Both the position numbers and the translations under genes were made by a program. Shown here one piece after another: positions 1 to 17,205 of a stretch of DNA of 64,000 bases. Source of the DNA: Muraenolepis orangiensis (lineage: Eukaryota > Chordata > Actinopteri > Gadiformes > Muraenolepididae); the NCBI GenBank assembly GCA_027704905.1, contig CM051005.1, forward strand, positions 16,330,044 through 16,394,043. The letters run 5' to 3'. Under the pieces are notes generated by a model that saw only the letters and a program-made list of their open reading frames with translations, was not told the DNA's origin and did no database searches. The first letter of the stretch is position 1, and each line of letters begins with the position of its first letter.

Positions 1-375
1 AAACTATATTTCATTACGTATGGAAGACGTAATTAATGTGAACCATGGCCATTTATTGAGAAATCCTTAATGGCTTTTACAACTTAATGTTGCTGGCTAA
101 ATGATTATTGTGTCTATAATGATGTACCTATACTGTCATGTTAGACATTTTTCTTTGTCTCCTTGCAAAAATGTATTCTTTCTTAATACTTCACTGTAAA
201 TAATAAATGATGGATGTTGATTATGTGACAATGTCTTTGATTGTGCACCACCATGTCTTGCAGAACACTGCCCCGTACTGGTCCATCAGTGTAATACACA
301 ATACAAATGTCCGTAGTGTTTCCGTACACACAACACAACCAAAACAAGGAAACCATAACCTCGTCAGTTACAACC
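1..375. other. Upstream region of the fen1-like gene
   Basis: AT-rich sequence with no coding exon that I can support. It probably holds the 5' leader and proximal promoter of the fen1-like gene, whose ATG is at 376 in a good context (accATGg). I see no clear TATA box or other named site. Confidence 0.4.
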
Positions 376-3027
376 ATGGGGATCACAAAACTGACTGATT
401 TGATTCGCGTGGCAGCACCTGGTGCGATTTCTCATAAAGATATAAGTGACTACGCAGGTAATACACTTCTGTTGTTTTTTTGCGTGAAAAATAGCCCAAT
501 AGGTTTGCATATCTGGGTAAGCACACGTTTGTGCATATGAGTCTCATCAGCATAACATAGGAGATCACACAGTTAGGGCGTGGTGTAGATGGCTTGTCAT
601 GTTTTTATTTCATTATTCAGGGAAGGTCATCGCACTGGATACCTCCATTATTATGAACCAGTTCCGTACTGCAACACCGAAACTACAATTTCTAGGGTGA
701 GCATTTTAATAACTACATTTTGGACGCATCTGGCTTTAGTTTATTCATGGTATATATTCGAGGTAACTGCTGTTCATGTTTCATTGTGTTTTAGTCCTAT
801 GGCGGGTATATTCTTCCGCACGCTCACCTTCCTGGAACACGACATCAAGCCGGTGTTTGTGTTTGACGGGAAGCCCCCTGGGGAGAAGCTGGCTGTTGTA
901 AGTGTGGACAGCTGCTTTCAATCTAAGTGTGTATTTCACATATGCCTCTGTTGCCTGATTTAACAAGCGTGCCTGAAATGCCCATGTGAAAGGTTGTTCC
1001 TACACATATTTGTTGTGAACAAAAATGTGTGTTTGTTTACTAATCGTAATACCCTCAAGAAGTGCCGAAAACGCATTGTACTTGGATGTAATAACGAGTA
1101 TATGTGCTTATCATAACTGAAGAGTGAACAGTAATATCTGCCAATGAAATCCTCATGACAAATGGCATACTGTGTCCTCGACAGCTTGAGAGGAGAGCAG
1201 AGACAGCTGGATGGAGCTCCCCAAACCGCTCTGGCACTGGTAGGACTTAACCTATAAAAGAACACTGTGTTATTCTACTACACATTCACTACTCCAATTA
1301 TGTAATTTTAAATCCCTTTTTAATAATAGTGTATCCCTGAGACGTTGCATTGCCTCCTTTGTAGCATCATTGCAGACCAAGGAGTGCCTCCAGCTGTTGA
1401 AGCTTCTCGGAGTGCCAATCATTCAGGTAGGCTGATAAGGCTGACAAGACGAGGAACTACTGCTAAATGCACCACCAGAATCTCTTACGTAGTCTAGCAC
1501 GTCAATTAGAAGGCAAAAGGCAGGACCATATGTGTACGAATTCCATTCCGTTAGCTTTCACTTTGGCTCTGGTTCACTCCAGGCCCCGGGGGACGGGGAG
1601 GCTCTGTGTGCGCGCCTGGTGAGCGACGGTACGGCGGATGCGGTGGCGTCTGAGGACATGGACACCCTGCCCTTCGGAGGGGGCGTTCTCATCCGCCAAC
1701 TGAATGCCAAGAGAGACAGGTAAGAAGTGTCTTATTTAGAGAGTGCTAATGGCACTGGATTCGTACTATACTGGACTTTCAGTTTTCAAAGTGGTTTGTC
1801 AGAAATTAATGAAAGGGAAGAAAGACTGAAATGTACAATGTGGGGGCCCCATCCCCATGTAAACATATTTTAAAGTGTAACAAAAGAAGAATGGCTCAGA
1901 ATAATAGTGGGTATACAACATTTTGACATTACAATTATTTTTCACAGTGATGTTATCGAATATTCCTTACCCAAGATCCTTGAAATTCTGAAAATATCCC
2001 AGGAGGAGGTAAAACACTTACTCTCACTTATAATAGCACTCAACCAACTCATCCTACATGGGTCATTAATTATGGTCAACACACATTTTAAAAGCGTACT
2101 TACCTACCTCTCTACCAGTTTGTGGACCTGTGCATTCTGCTGGGCTGTGACTATTGCGACAAGATAGCAGGTCTCGGCCCCAAGAAAGCTCTGAAGCTGA
2201 TCCAGGATCACCGCACCATAGAACAAGTGGTTCTGCATATCAACAGAACGGTACCGAAGGAGCACCACATTGAACTCATAGTTGAATTTGCACACTTTCC
2301 ACCCTTGAAGTCTTCCCCCAACTTTATTCATTTTTATTCATATTTATTTTTTATATTTTATATTTTATATTTACTTTTGAGTTTTGGATTCCTTTTTCCT
2401 AATGTGCTCCCCCCCCCTCTCTTCATGTATTCACCACACTGCAGACACATCCTGTTCCACATTTCTGGCAGTACCAAGACGCCAGGAAGCTATTCCTGGA
2501 GGGGCCGCGCACCGTAGCCCAAGACCTGGTGTGGACGGAGCCAGACGAGGAGGCCCTGGTCCAGTTCCTCTGCCACACAATGCATGTCAAGTGGGTAGGC
2601 GTGTGTACGGGAGCATGGTCTAAATGGCATGTGTGCGTCAGTCTTAATTTATATGGGACTGCCTTACTGTGCTCATACAGTCAAACTCAAGCTATTTGCA
2701 AGTGAGGCTGGGAATTATTCAAGCATACAAGCAATATTGGAGTAGTTATGTATTTTAGTAGTTAGTGCAAATGGATACATTAGAACATTTGAACCAAGTA
2801 CAGCCTTTCAACACATTGTCTTTTAATTCAACTTAAAAGGTGTTTCTGAAACACAAAATACAGCCCCATTTTAATGAGGAATACACACACAGGCCAAAAC
2901 ATATTTGTTATGTATGAACATATATAGGCCTGGGATGAACTAACACTCCCTGCAAGTGAGACAATTAATTAATTCCTCACATAGACTTCACCTTGAAACT
3001 AGCTAGCTTTAATTACGACTCGAGGCA

Positions 3028-3060
<33 letters not shown>

Positions 3061-3550
3061 GTGTGTGTGTGTGTGTGTGTGCGTGCGGGTGGCCTCAGAG
3101 AGCCCAGGGTCCGCGGGCGAATGGAGAAATTCCGTGAAACACGGGAGAAAAAGAGGCAGGAAAGGCAGGAGGAGAGAGCGGCTGGCGTCTGCAGACAGAC
3201 GCGCATGGAGGACTTCTTCCGAGTCACGAGGAAGAGGAAACAGGTGAAGCAACCCGATTTATTAGGGGCCAAAGTAAATGTTCATCACTAAATGTTATTC
3301 TTAAGTACATTTAAGCCGACAGTTGTCATTGTTTATTTAGAGAATGAGACATACAGCATAAGGCAGTATTAGTGGTGGCTTTGTAGCCCCAGGATGTCAT
3401 AAACAGCCCTGCTAATAGAAACAGATCCAAATGTATCAAAGAAACATTTTGAACGTTTTTTTTTCTTCCGTCCGTCTCTTCTCCTAGCTGTCACAGGGCG
3501 ACGAAGCTGCTCCCAGCAAAGCAAGAAAAAATCTAAACAAATCAAAGTGA
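376..3550 (+). CDS. FEN1-like flap endonuclease (probable flap endonuclease 1 homolog), 353 aa
   Basis: Structure-specific 5' nuclease of the XPG/FEN1 family, expected to cut 5' flaps in DNA replication and repair in the nucleus. Eleven coding exons join in phase: 376-457, 621-696, 795-897, 1185-1239, 1365-1426, 1583-1719, 1948-2008, 2119-2250, 2445-2590, 3099-3243, 3488-3550. Metal ligands are visible at D34 (LDTSI), D77 (FDGKP), E132, D151 and D153 (SEDMD) and D203 (LLGCDYCDK). The position equal to human E158 is Asp (D130, in APGDGEA). K84 and R91 match human K93 and R100 of the arch without gaps. A canonical PCNA-binding box QTRMEDFF lies at about 318-325, followed by a short basic tail. 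The helical cap is shorter than in human FEN1 (380 aa). Divergence from FEN1 throughout suggests the paralog annotated in fishes as a FEN1 homolog, not fen1 itself. Exon 10 lies just after a TG/TA microsatellite. Confidence 0.88.
3028..3081. repeat. TGTA/TG compound microsatellite before fen1-like exon 10
   Basis: Runs of GTGTAT then (GT)n. They end about 17 bases before the chosen acceptor at 3098/3099 and so sit where the branch point and polypyrimidine tract should be. Confidence 0.9.
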
Positions 3551-4077
3551 GAAAAAAAATGACACTGCTTGTGGGATATGGTTTGGATGGTAAACCGAAG
3601 ACCCTGAAATATTTTCTTTAAATCAACTGAATCATGTTTAACAATCCTCCCACGAGGGACGGCACACTGTGGTCACGACGATGTGTGGCCACCCGGACCG
3701 GGGCGTCACTCCAACACACGCCTGTCAATTAAGCACAGAAAGGATGCTCTCCGGGGTTCGGTAGACCGACAGAACAGCCCAGGCGATGCAGTGGGGAGGG
3801 GGGCTATGAAAGACACCAGTGTGTGATCCCATGCCATTGATAACTCTGGCTGGCTCCTGTCCTCGGCCAGAACTGGAGACAGGGTATGTCTCATCGCGAG
3901 GACATTCAACCGGCACCTGCTGGGTGACGAGAGCCAAGGCAGGGGGCAGAAGACTTGAATCTTAATTACATCAGTGTGCTAATGGTGCCTTAAGGTGCGT
4001 AGTGGAGATCTTCTTAGTTACCATCATAGAAAAAACAACATTTTGTCAATCATGTGCAGTTAGATAATGCTGTTTTC

Positions 4078-4083
4078 AATAAA
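4078..4083 (+). terminator. Candidate polyadenylation signal of the fen1-like gene
   Basis: AATAAA about 530 bases after the stop codon and before the agfg1 promoter region. Confidence 0.5.
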
Positions 4084-4139
4084 GAAATATCTAAGTTATT
4101 TGTATTACTTTAATATTTTATTTTTAAATATAAGATTAC

Positions 4140-4225
4140 ATTTGACATTCAAGAATCTTTATTTTTGCCATGTGTAACTGCCATGTGTAAAACATACAAT
4201 GGAATGCTTACTCCCCATTCGCTTT
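4140..4225. repeat. Dispersed repeat fragment (same family as 39085-39215 and 62505-62635)
   Basis: Shares the core 'tggaatgcttactcc', preceded by a 'tttattttgcca'-type segment, with two other places in the window. The three copies are diverged. It looks like the tail of an old retroelement. The family name is not determined. Confidence 0.5.
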
Positions 4226-4536
4226 ATATATATGTGTTTAGTTATAGAGTAATTCTAAGAGATTAACATTCTTTGTGCCTCAATGCCAGGCCCCATTCCA
4301 ATCCAATAGGTGGCGACAGTGTGAATTAAGTTACCTAACATTCCTCTTTTGCACTGAGAAGAAGTCATTCATCAGTCGCCCATCGGTCTCCCCCCGAATC
4401 AGACCTCTCGGCAAGGTGTCTGGCCGCCGCTGTCCCTCTCTCCCCCACAGACAGCCCCCCACCCCACCCACACGCAGGTGGTCTCACCTGAGTCTCTCCG
4501 GTTTAGACAGTAGCGGCGAAGTAGAAGCAGTTGGCC

Positions 4537-10326
<5,790 letters not shown>

Positions 10327-11030
10327 CGTACCTCCCCGCCCTCGCCACTGGGGGGCAGCATGCAGCACATATTCAACCGCACCCCAATACGTCACACATG
10401 GCTAGTGATGGTACATTTTCATCAACAAAAGGACACTTAGAAACTTACAAAGATTTTTTTATTTTATTTTAGTGCAAAAATAAAAAAAAGTTTACAGGAC
10501 ACAATGAAGGAATTATAAAGGACTATTACTAAAGTCTTAAGGGAGAGGGAGGGAATGGGGAGGTGGGAGAATTATATACCCTATGGACTATATATACAGT
10601 ACATTATACTCTTTTATTTCTTTGATTATGACCCGTATACTGTATATTGTATAGGGCATATCATAATTTGTAATCGCAATGACGTATATGCTATGTGTAT
10701 AATTAGACCACCTGAGTTAAACCAAGGTGTGTGGAGCTTCACACTTTGCGAGGATAGCCACTACAATGTATCTTAAGCCTTAATCAATAAGGCTGAATAC
10801 TTAAAGCTGTTTGTTTGTTTGTTTGTTTTAAATCTGGTTCCTGCCAAATCTGCCATCAGTTTGGACCTTTTTAGAAATGTCAAATGTTTTGAGTGGGGAG
10901 GGGAAGTTTCAGCGTCTGCTTTTGTCTTTAAAAAAAAAAAAACTTTCGCCCTAAATCCATTTTTAGAAGAATGTAGATCTATAATGTGTGCCTAGATAGG
11001 CATAAATATAACACCTGCCTGCTGTATCTT

Positions 11031-11202
<172 letters not shown>

Positions 11203-11910
11203 AGAGATCTAAAATAAGGCAATGTCTGGATGTGAGGATCGTCGAAGGTTCGAGGGTCTGGTGGATGTCTTGTTTTAGCACAAAAACCCGGGGTCAGCGG
11301 AGGGTTCTAGAGGCCAAGTCAAAGAGAGAACTTCCTTTGTAAACGTATGTGCACAGAGTCTCGAAACACAGACCCCCCCCCCCCGAATCACAACCACGCT
11401 TTGCTGCTGTGTGCGTTTGTAGCACTTTTCAGGAGGGCCACCGTTCTGTTTTTGGCTGCGAGGTGAAGGTAAGACTGTTCTCTAACTGTCTCAGGGTTGC
11501 TGGGGGTTTACCCAGGTGACCTCTTGGTGAGGTCGCCACGAAAGAGGTGTGGAAATTGCCTGGGTGACTGAGGTTTGTCAGGCTGTCCGGGATGAGAAAA
11601 ATGTCCATTATGATGTTTTCGTATTCTGGATTGTTATGATCATGATTCACCTTGTTGTTGCTCTGATATACTTATCTGCTATACAAAACGTTATTAATTT
11701 TAGTCATCTTTCCATACAATTGGCTTGAAACCGAAGCGAGCGAAGAGGACAGTGGAAGAAGGGGTTGTCTCTTTGTTCGGCGAGTGCCTGATGCTGGGGA
11801 AATAAGGGGTCTTTTGCTTTTGCCAGTGATGACTAACAGTGGATTTGAGAATGTTTCTTGTTTTTACACAAATGGTTAAGTCTGTGTGTACATATATAAA
11901 TATATGTATA

Positions 11911-11916
11911 AATAAA
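11911..11916 (+). terminator. agfg1: Candidate polyadenylation signal of agfg1
   Basis: AATAAA in 'gtataaataaattaaag', followed by T-rich and GT-rich sequence. This would give a 3' UTR of about 1.6 kb. An earlier AATAAA near 10478 is an alternative. Confidence 0.5.
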
Positions 11917-12184
11917 TTAAAGATTTTTAACTACAGCTTGTGATTTAGAGTGTTTATTTTTGTTGAACAGTCACTGTGCTATAGTCTCATTAATTATTTC
12001 CCATTTGAATTATTTTAGTGAAAATTTACGTATCTGCTCAAGAAAATTGGTGTACTTAAAAATTCATCCACATACAAAATTAAAGGAAATACAGGCGATG
12101 TAATCCTGAATATTCCCTTATACCAATGAGTTGACATAACGGTTATCAACCTTTTCAGATAATTATTTTAAACCACACCTAAGG

Positions 12185-12198
12185 GCGCCCTCTGGTGG
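12185..12198 (-). promoter_or_regulatory. CTCF-like binding motif upstream of fbxo36
   Basis: The minus strand reads CCACCAGAGGGCGC, which fits the vertebrate CTCF core CCASYAGRKGGCRS at every position. It lies about 50 bases upstream of the fbxo36 ATG, between agfg1 and fbxo36. Single motif matches are common, so occupancy is unproven. Confidence 0.4.
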
Positions 12199-12246
12199 TG
12201 ATGTGCGGTACCGCGGTTGGCATGACAACCATAACACAATGTTAAC

Positions 12247-14904
12247 ATGGCTTCCCTTTTGAAAGAGCCTTTATTCGAAATAAGTGGACAAGGTCATCCG
12301 CCTGATAAGGATTTTTACTATTTAACCGTCACTAGATCGTCCGTAAGTATTATTTTATTTTAAGTAACCGTATACGCTTTGATTTATTGTTCGTTATCGT
12401 TATCCATTGTGCCAAGCGGACATGGATGGATACACGGGGCGTATGTTTGCCATAAGTTCCTCCGCGTTCCATTATTGTTTTTATTGGTCAGTTGTCTTTA
12501 AATTGTGAATAATGCACTTTTCCAGGTGGCATGGAGGTACTGGAGGATATCTCTAAGGAATCACTTCAGGAATGCAAAACCCGGGGAGCTGATACAGTCA
12601 CAAGTCGACTATCTGGATGACAGTCGACTGCAAAGTAAACAAGTTTCTTCTTTTCTCAGCATGGACGTGGTTGGCAGTCTAATGGTTGGCGTTCAGGTGT
12701 GACCGAATGTCTGTAGAAAAACAACAGAAAACTCAACAGCAAGTCGTGCATATATTTGAAGAGAAGTGGCGCACTATTTATATGCGGGTTAAAGTTGAAC
12801 ACTATAACTGGTGTCTATGGGCGGATACACATACACCAGGCCAGTGTAGCACTAGCCACACAGTGGTATTATCCATTACGCCAGTTGCTAAGCATTACAA
12901 AACGGACTGCAGTGTTCTATACCTAAGGCTGCCTCTTGACACTAGATTGCCACTGGACATATAGGCTATTTATTAGCTAATTAACATTATATTCATTAGC
13001 TAATTAACATTCCCCTCTAATATTTAAAATACCCATATTCCTATTATTGTTAAGTTTTTATTTATATGTATATATATATATATAGTTATATAGTTATATA
13101 GTTATATATATATAGTTATATATAGTTATATCTATATATATAGTTATATATATATATAGTTATATATATATACTGTATATATATATATAGTTATATAGTT
13201 ATATATAGTTATATAGTTATATAGTTATATATAGTTATATATATATACAGTTGCAAGAAAAAGTATGTGAACCCTTTGGAATTACCTGGATTTCTGCGTA
13301 AATTGGTCATAAAATGTGTTCTGACCTTCATCTAAGTCACAACAATAGACAAACACAGTCTGCTTAAACTAATATCACACAAACAATTATATGTTTTCAT
13401 GTTTTTATTGAACACACCATGTAAACATTCATAGTGCAGGGTGGAAAAAGTATGTGAACCCCTATGCTAATGACTTCTCCAAGAGCTAATTGAGTCAGGA
13501 GTCAGCCAACCTGGAGTCCAATCAATGAGACCAGATTGGAGGTGTTAAAGCTGCCCTGCCCTATAAAAAGCACACACCAGTTTTAAGTTTGCTATTCTCA
13601 AGAAGCATTGCCTGATGTGAACCATGCCTCGCACAAAAGAGCTCTCAGAAGACCTAAGATTAAGAATTGTTGACATGCATAAAGCTGGAAAGGGTTACAA
13701 AAGTATCTCTAAAAGCCTTGATGTTCATCAGTCCACGGTAAGACAAATTGTCTATAAATGGAGAAAGTTCAGCTGCTACTCTCCCTAGGAGTGGCCATCC
13801 TGTAAAAACAAAAATCTCTAGCACATGCTAACATCTCTGTTGACGAATCTACAATATGTAAAACACTGAACAAGAATGGAGTTCATGGGAGGACACCACG
13901 GAGGAAGACATTGCTGCACGTTTGCAAAAGAGCACCTGGATGTTCCACAGCACTACTGGCAAAATATTCTGTGGACAGATGAAACCAAAGGTGAGTTGTT
14001 TGTAAGGAACACACAACACTATGTATGGAGATAAAAAGGCACAGCACATCAACATTAAAACCTCATCTCAACTGTGAAGCATCGTGGTTTGGGGCTGCTT
14101 TTCTGCCTCAGGGCCTGGACAGATTGCTATCATTGATGGAAAAAGGAATTCTCAAGTTTACCAAGACATTTTGCAGGAGAACTTAAGGCCATCTTTCCAC
14201 CAATTGACGCTCAACAGAAGATGGGTAATGCAACAGGACAATAACCCAAAGCACAGAAGTAAATCAACAGCATGGCTTCAACAGAAGAAAATACGCCTTC
14301 TGGAGTGGCCCAGTCAGAGTCCTGACCTCAAGAGAGCGATTCACACCAGACATCCCAAGAATATTGCTGAACTGAAACAGTTTTGTAAAGAGGAATGGTC
14401 CAAAATTCCTCCTGACCGTTGTGCAGGTCTGATCTGCAACTACAGGAAATGTTTGGTTGAGGTTATTGCTGCCAAAGGAGGGTCAACCAGTTATTAAATC
14501 CAAGGGTTCACATACTTTTCCCACCCTGCACTGTGAATGTTTACATGGTGTGTTCAATAAAAACATGAAAACATATTGTTTGAGTGGTATTAGTTTAAGC
14601 AGACTGTGTTTGTCTATTGTTGTGACTTAGATGACGGTCAGAACACATTTTATGACCAATTTATGCAGAAATCCAGGTAATTCCAAAGGGTTCACATACC
14701 TTTTCTTGCAACTGTAGTTATATATATATATATAGTTATATATAGTTATATATATATAGTTATATATAGTTATATATAGTTATATAGTTATATAGTTATA
14801 TATATATATATATAGTTATATATATATATAGTTATATAGTTATATATATATGTTATATAGTTATATATAGTTATATATATATATATATATATATATAGTT
14901 ATAG

Positions 14905-14939
<35 letters not shown>

Positions 14940-15005
14940 TATATATATAGTTATATATATATATATAGTTATATATATATATATATATATATATAGTTAT
15001 ATAGT

Positions 15006-15037
<32 letters not shown>

Positions 15038-15127
15038 TATATATATATATATATATATATAGTTATATATATATATATAGTTATATTATATATATAGTTA
15101 TATATATAGTTATATATATATATATAG

Positions 15128-15164
<37 letters not shown>

Positions 15165-16317
15165 GATCACTCTGAAAGAAGTGTTTTTGCGACATAATAC
15201 ACAGAACATTTGTGCATGATATTAGTAGTCAAACTAACTCCCAGGATTGAAACACCAACAACAACATCCCCCCCCCCCTACCCTAGGCCAGGTGGGCCTG
15301 GTGTTCGGCCGGGGGATCCTGGCCTACACGCGGGCCCTGTGCCAAGGCAGCTATGACTACCTGGAGCGCCTGCCGGACCCCCTGCTGCTCCGCATCCTGG
15401 CCTACCTGGAGCTGGAGGACGTCGTGCAGCTGGGACAGACCTCACGTCGCTTCCGGAAGGTGAGCGTTTCAAAGAAGTATCTGCTTTTGTTAAAGGGGGG
15501 GGGGGGCAGTGAAGGGTAGCTGGGATCTAGTGGTTCGGGTGGTGGGCTCCCAGCACTGAGTTTGATCCTCAATGTCCACACATGTGGACACACATCCACA
15601 ATGTCTACCTGCAGGCATCCTTGAGCAAGATGCTGAACCCCTATCTGAATTCACACTCGTTGGTTATACGCATCTGCTGCTAAACAACAAATGATATAAC
15701 CTTCTGTACTTACAGTATTCCTCCCCATATGAATTGAGAACTAGACCAAGGAAATCGTTTTGATACAGTTTAAAGTGTTTTACAATAATAATAATAATAA
15801 TAATAGTTGAGTGTATACATCCATGTATTGTATTGCTTGCCGTTTTTTTGCATCGATACATCTTTTTGACACACTGTTTTTTCTTCTGTTTCTTGTTCCC
15901 CAGCTGTGTGGCTCGGAGGAGTTCTGGGAGCAGGCGGTGCGGGGCCGCTGGGAGGCGGTCCCCGCCGAGGCGTGGTCCCTGGCCACGGAGGTGGGCTGGC
16001 GCCGGGTCTTCTTCACCAGCAAGCTGCAGCTCCAGAAGCTCATCAGCCGCCGACGCCAGAACCGGGCAGAGGAGGAGGTGGTGGAGGTGGAGGAAGAAAA
16101 GGAGGAGGAAGAGAGGAAGGAGAAGGAGGAGGGATTAATACCGCAGGCCTCAGGAACCTCAGAGGTGTTCTGGGATGGCGCTGGCAGCAGTGGCACAAAC
16201 CTCAGCACACACGATTCTTTTAACACAGAGAGCAGCTACCCCGATAGTGACTCCCTCTTGGATCCTGGGCAACAGGAGTCTGGATCCAGGTCAAGTCTGG
16301 TTGACCCCTGGCCTTAG
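12247..16317 (+). CDS. fbxo36: F-box only protein 36, 263 aa
   Basis: Substrate-recognition subunit of an SCF-type ubiquitin ligase; substrate unknown. Four exons: 12247-12342, 12526-12634, 15287-15459, 15904-16317. The N-terminus matches human FBXO36 (start MASLLKEPLFEISGQGHPP, then W-R-Y-W-R-I-S-L-R). The F-box lies around residues 92-138, with YLERLPDPLLLRILAYLELE and the TSRRFRKL helix. The conserved post-F-box segment ends GWRRVFFTSKLQLQ. The fish protein then runs on past the human length (188 aa) with an almost pure Glu/Lys/Val stretch at about 182-205 and a Ser-rich tail. Intron 2 (2.65 kb) holds a Tc1-like transposon. Start chosen by homology. Confidence 0.88.
13066..13247. repeat. 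TATAGTTA satellite, left of the Tc1-like element
   Basis: Irregular (TA)n with GTTATATA units. The same repeat resumes on the other side of the transposon at 14715. Confidence 0.95.
13248..14714 (+). mobile_element. Tc1/mariner-type DNA transposon, non-autonomous remnant
   Basis: 1.47-kb element with terminal inverted repeats of about 210 bp (13248-13463 and 14504-14714), each starting CAGTTGCAAGAAAA. Each TIR carries an outer and an inner copy of the direct repeat 'aaaagtatgtgaaccc' about 190 bp apart, the IR/DR arrangement of fish Tc1 elements. It is bounded by TA dinucleotides (13246-13247 and 14715-14716), the expected target-site duplication. The transposase inside is broken. Confidence 0.95.
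13624..14497 (+). pseudogene. Degenerate Tc1-type transposase
   Basis: Begins MPRTKELSEDLRLRIVD with a paired-type helix-turn-helix (QSTVRQIVYKW), then loses frame near 13770. The first catalytic Asp (WTDETK, about 13970) and the second (MQQDNNPKH, about 14240) are visible. After WPSQSPDL the sequence jumps directly to KRAIHTRHP, so the NPIENLW block with the third catalytic residue (Glu of DD34E) is deleted. The last 138 codons are open from 14084 to the stop at 14497. It cannot encode an active enzyme. Confidence 0.9.
14715..15163. repeat. TATAGTTA satellite, right of the Tc1-like element
   Basis: About 450 bp of (TA)n with regularly interspersed GTTATATA units. It ends about 120 bp before fbxo36 exon 3. 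Confidence 0.95.
15517..15680 (+). repeat. tRNA-derived SINE, fbxo36 intron 3
   Basis: A-box-like 'agctgggatctagtggttcgggtgg' followed by 'gagtttgatcctca' (B-box-like), then 'gcaggcatccttgagcaagatgctgaac' and 'ctatctgaattca'. The second half matches the fragment in agfg1 intron 4. Confidence 0.6.
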
Positions 16318-16599
16318 GAGGAGGAGGAAGAAGAGAATGAGGAGAATGAGGAGGACAGGGGAGACATTAGAGCATAGCCATAGGCCATACGTGTTACAGG
16401 ACTTTTGTGGGATTCTTTTTTTTTCGATTGTTCCGATTTTTTTCACAGTCCAATGAATGGATTTTTTTATTAGTTATGATATGAAATGTAAGGTCTGCTT
16501 ATGCAAATTTATTTGAATATACATTTTCAGGTTCTATGTATTTCTTGTGTTGATTTAAATGTAATTTTCTCAGTTCAGTTGTTTTTTTTTGAAATCCTT

Positions 16600-16605
16600 A
16601 ATAAA
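16600..16605 (+). terminator. fbxo36: Candidate polyadenylation signal of fbxo36
   Basis: AATAAA about 280 bases after the stop codon. Confidence 0.6.
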
Positions 16606-16654
16606 ACATAAATGGCACTATGGCATACAATTATTTATAAATATATAAATATAC

Positions 16655-16826
16655 TGTAAAGGGCAGCGCAAAGGCCCCCTGCACCGGCGCCCTCATCCAT
16701 AACCTGCAGATGGGCCTCTACCTCCCACCGTTCACGAATGCCTGGCTGCATCCAGCCACGCTACACATCCTCCCCCTCTGTGGATGTCGGGCCTACAGCG
16801 GCCCTGGGGAGGTGGCAGAGGAGAGG
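16655..16826 (+). other. Coding-like GC-rich fragment with a splice-donor-like end
   Basis: One frame stays open for about 57 codons (translation includes LQMGLYLPPFTNAWLHPATL) and ends at 'gaggagaggtaagg', a good donor. The upstream side lacks a convincing acceptor polypyrimidine tract. I do not recognise the peptide. It may be a relic exon or chance. Confidence 0.25.
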
Positions 16827-17039
16827 TAAGGTTTTTCTCCGGTGTGGAAACAGCCTCCACCACCTCCTGCCGGCTCTACCTCAGCTGCCATATGAGGCAG
16901 GGATGTGCAGGGTGATGGTTGGGGCGGTGGTGGTGGTGGTGGAGTGATTGCGGCCGGAGGGAGCGACCACAGCAGGTCGAGCTCCACCCCCAGCAGGGAC
17001 ACTATTTTCAGCTCACAGCAGTGTGTGAGCAGCTAGACG

Positions 17040-17205
17040 CTGATTGAAAAGGGCAATGTGTGGATCCACGAGTGAAGTGTGGCATTATCACACTGTCAGG
17101 GTCAGGGGTTTGAATCCCACTGGGGGCCACCCTTGCTAAGAAGGCATGCGCTCCCGGTATTGCAAAGACGCTTGGGAGGAAAATGTCCACCAAATGCCAT
17201 GTGTG
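17040..17205 (+). repeat. tRNA-SINE-like fragment
   Basis: Contains the B-box-like 'ggtttgaatccca', then 'ccttgctaagaaggcatgcg' and 'gaggaaaatgtccaccaaatgcc', a layout typical of fish tRNA SINEs. The family was not identified. Confidence 0.45.

Larger units (their letters stand above)
3551..4536. other. Intergenic region between the fen1-like gene and agfg1
   Basis: Holds the 3' end of the fen1-like gene, with AATAAA at 4078, then a dispersed-repeat fragment around 4140-4225. A C-rich stretch at about 4380-4530 leads into the agfg1 start. Segment 3660-3960 is GC-richer and unique-looking, but I could not assign it to a gene or a repeat. Confidence 0.5.

Noticed and set aside
376..3550. Calling this gene fen1
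   Set aside because: The cap is too short, the C-terminus is shorter and the body too diverged for the highly conserved FEN1; a FEN1-like paralog fits better.
15906..16223. Gly/Arg-rich frames over fbxo36 exon 4
   Set aside because: They are shadow frames of the GC- and GA-rich fbxo36 coding exon.
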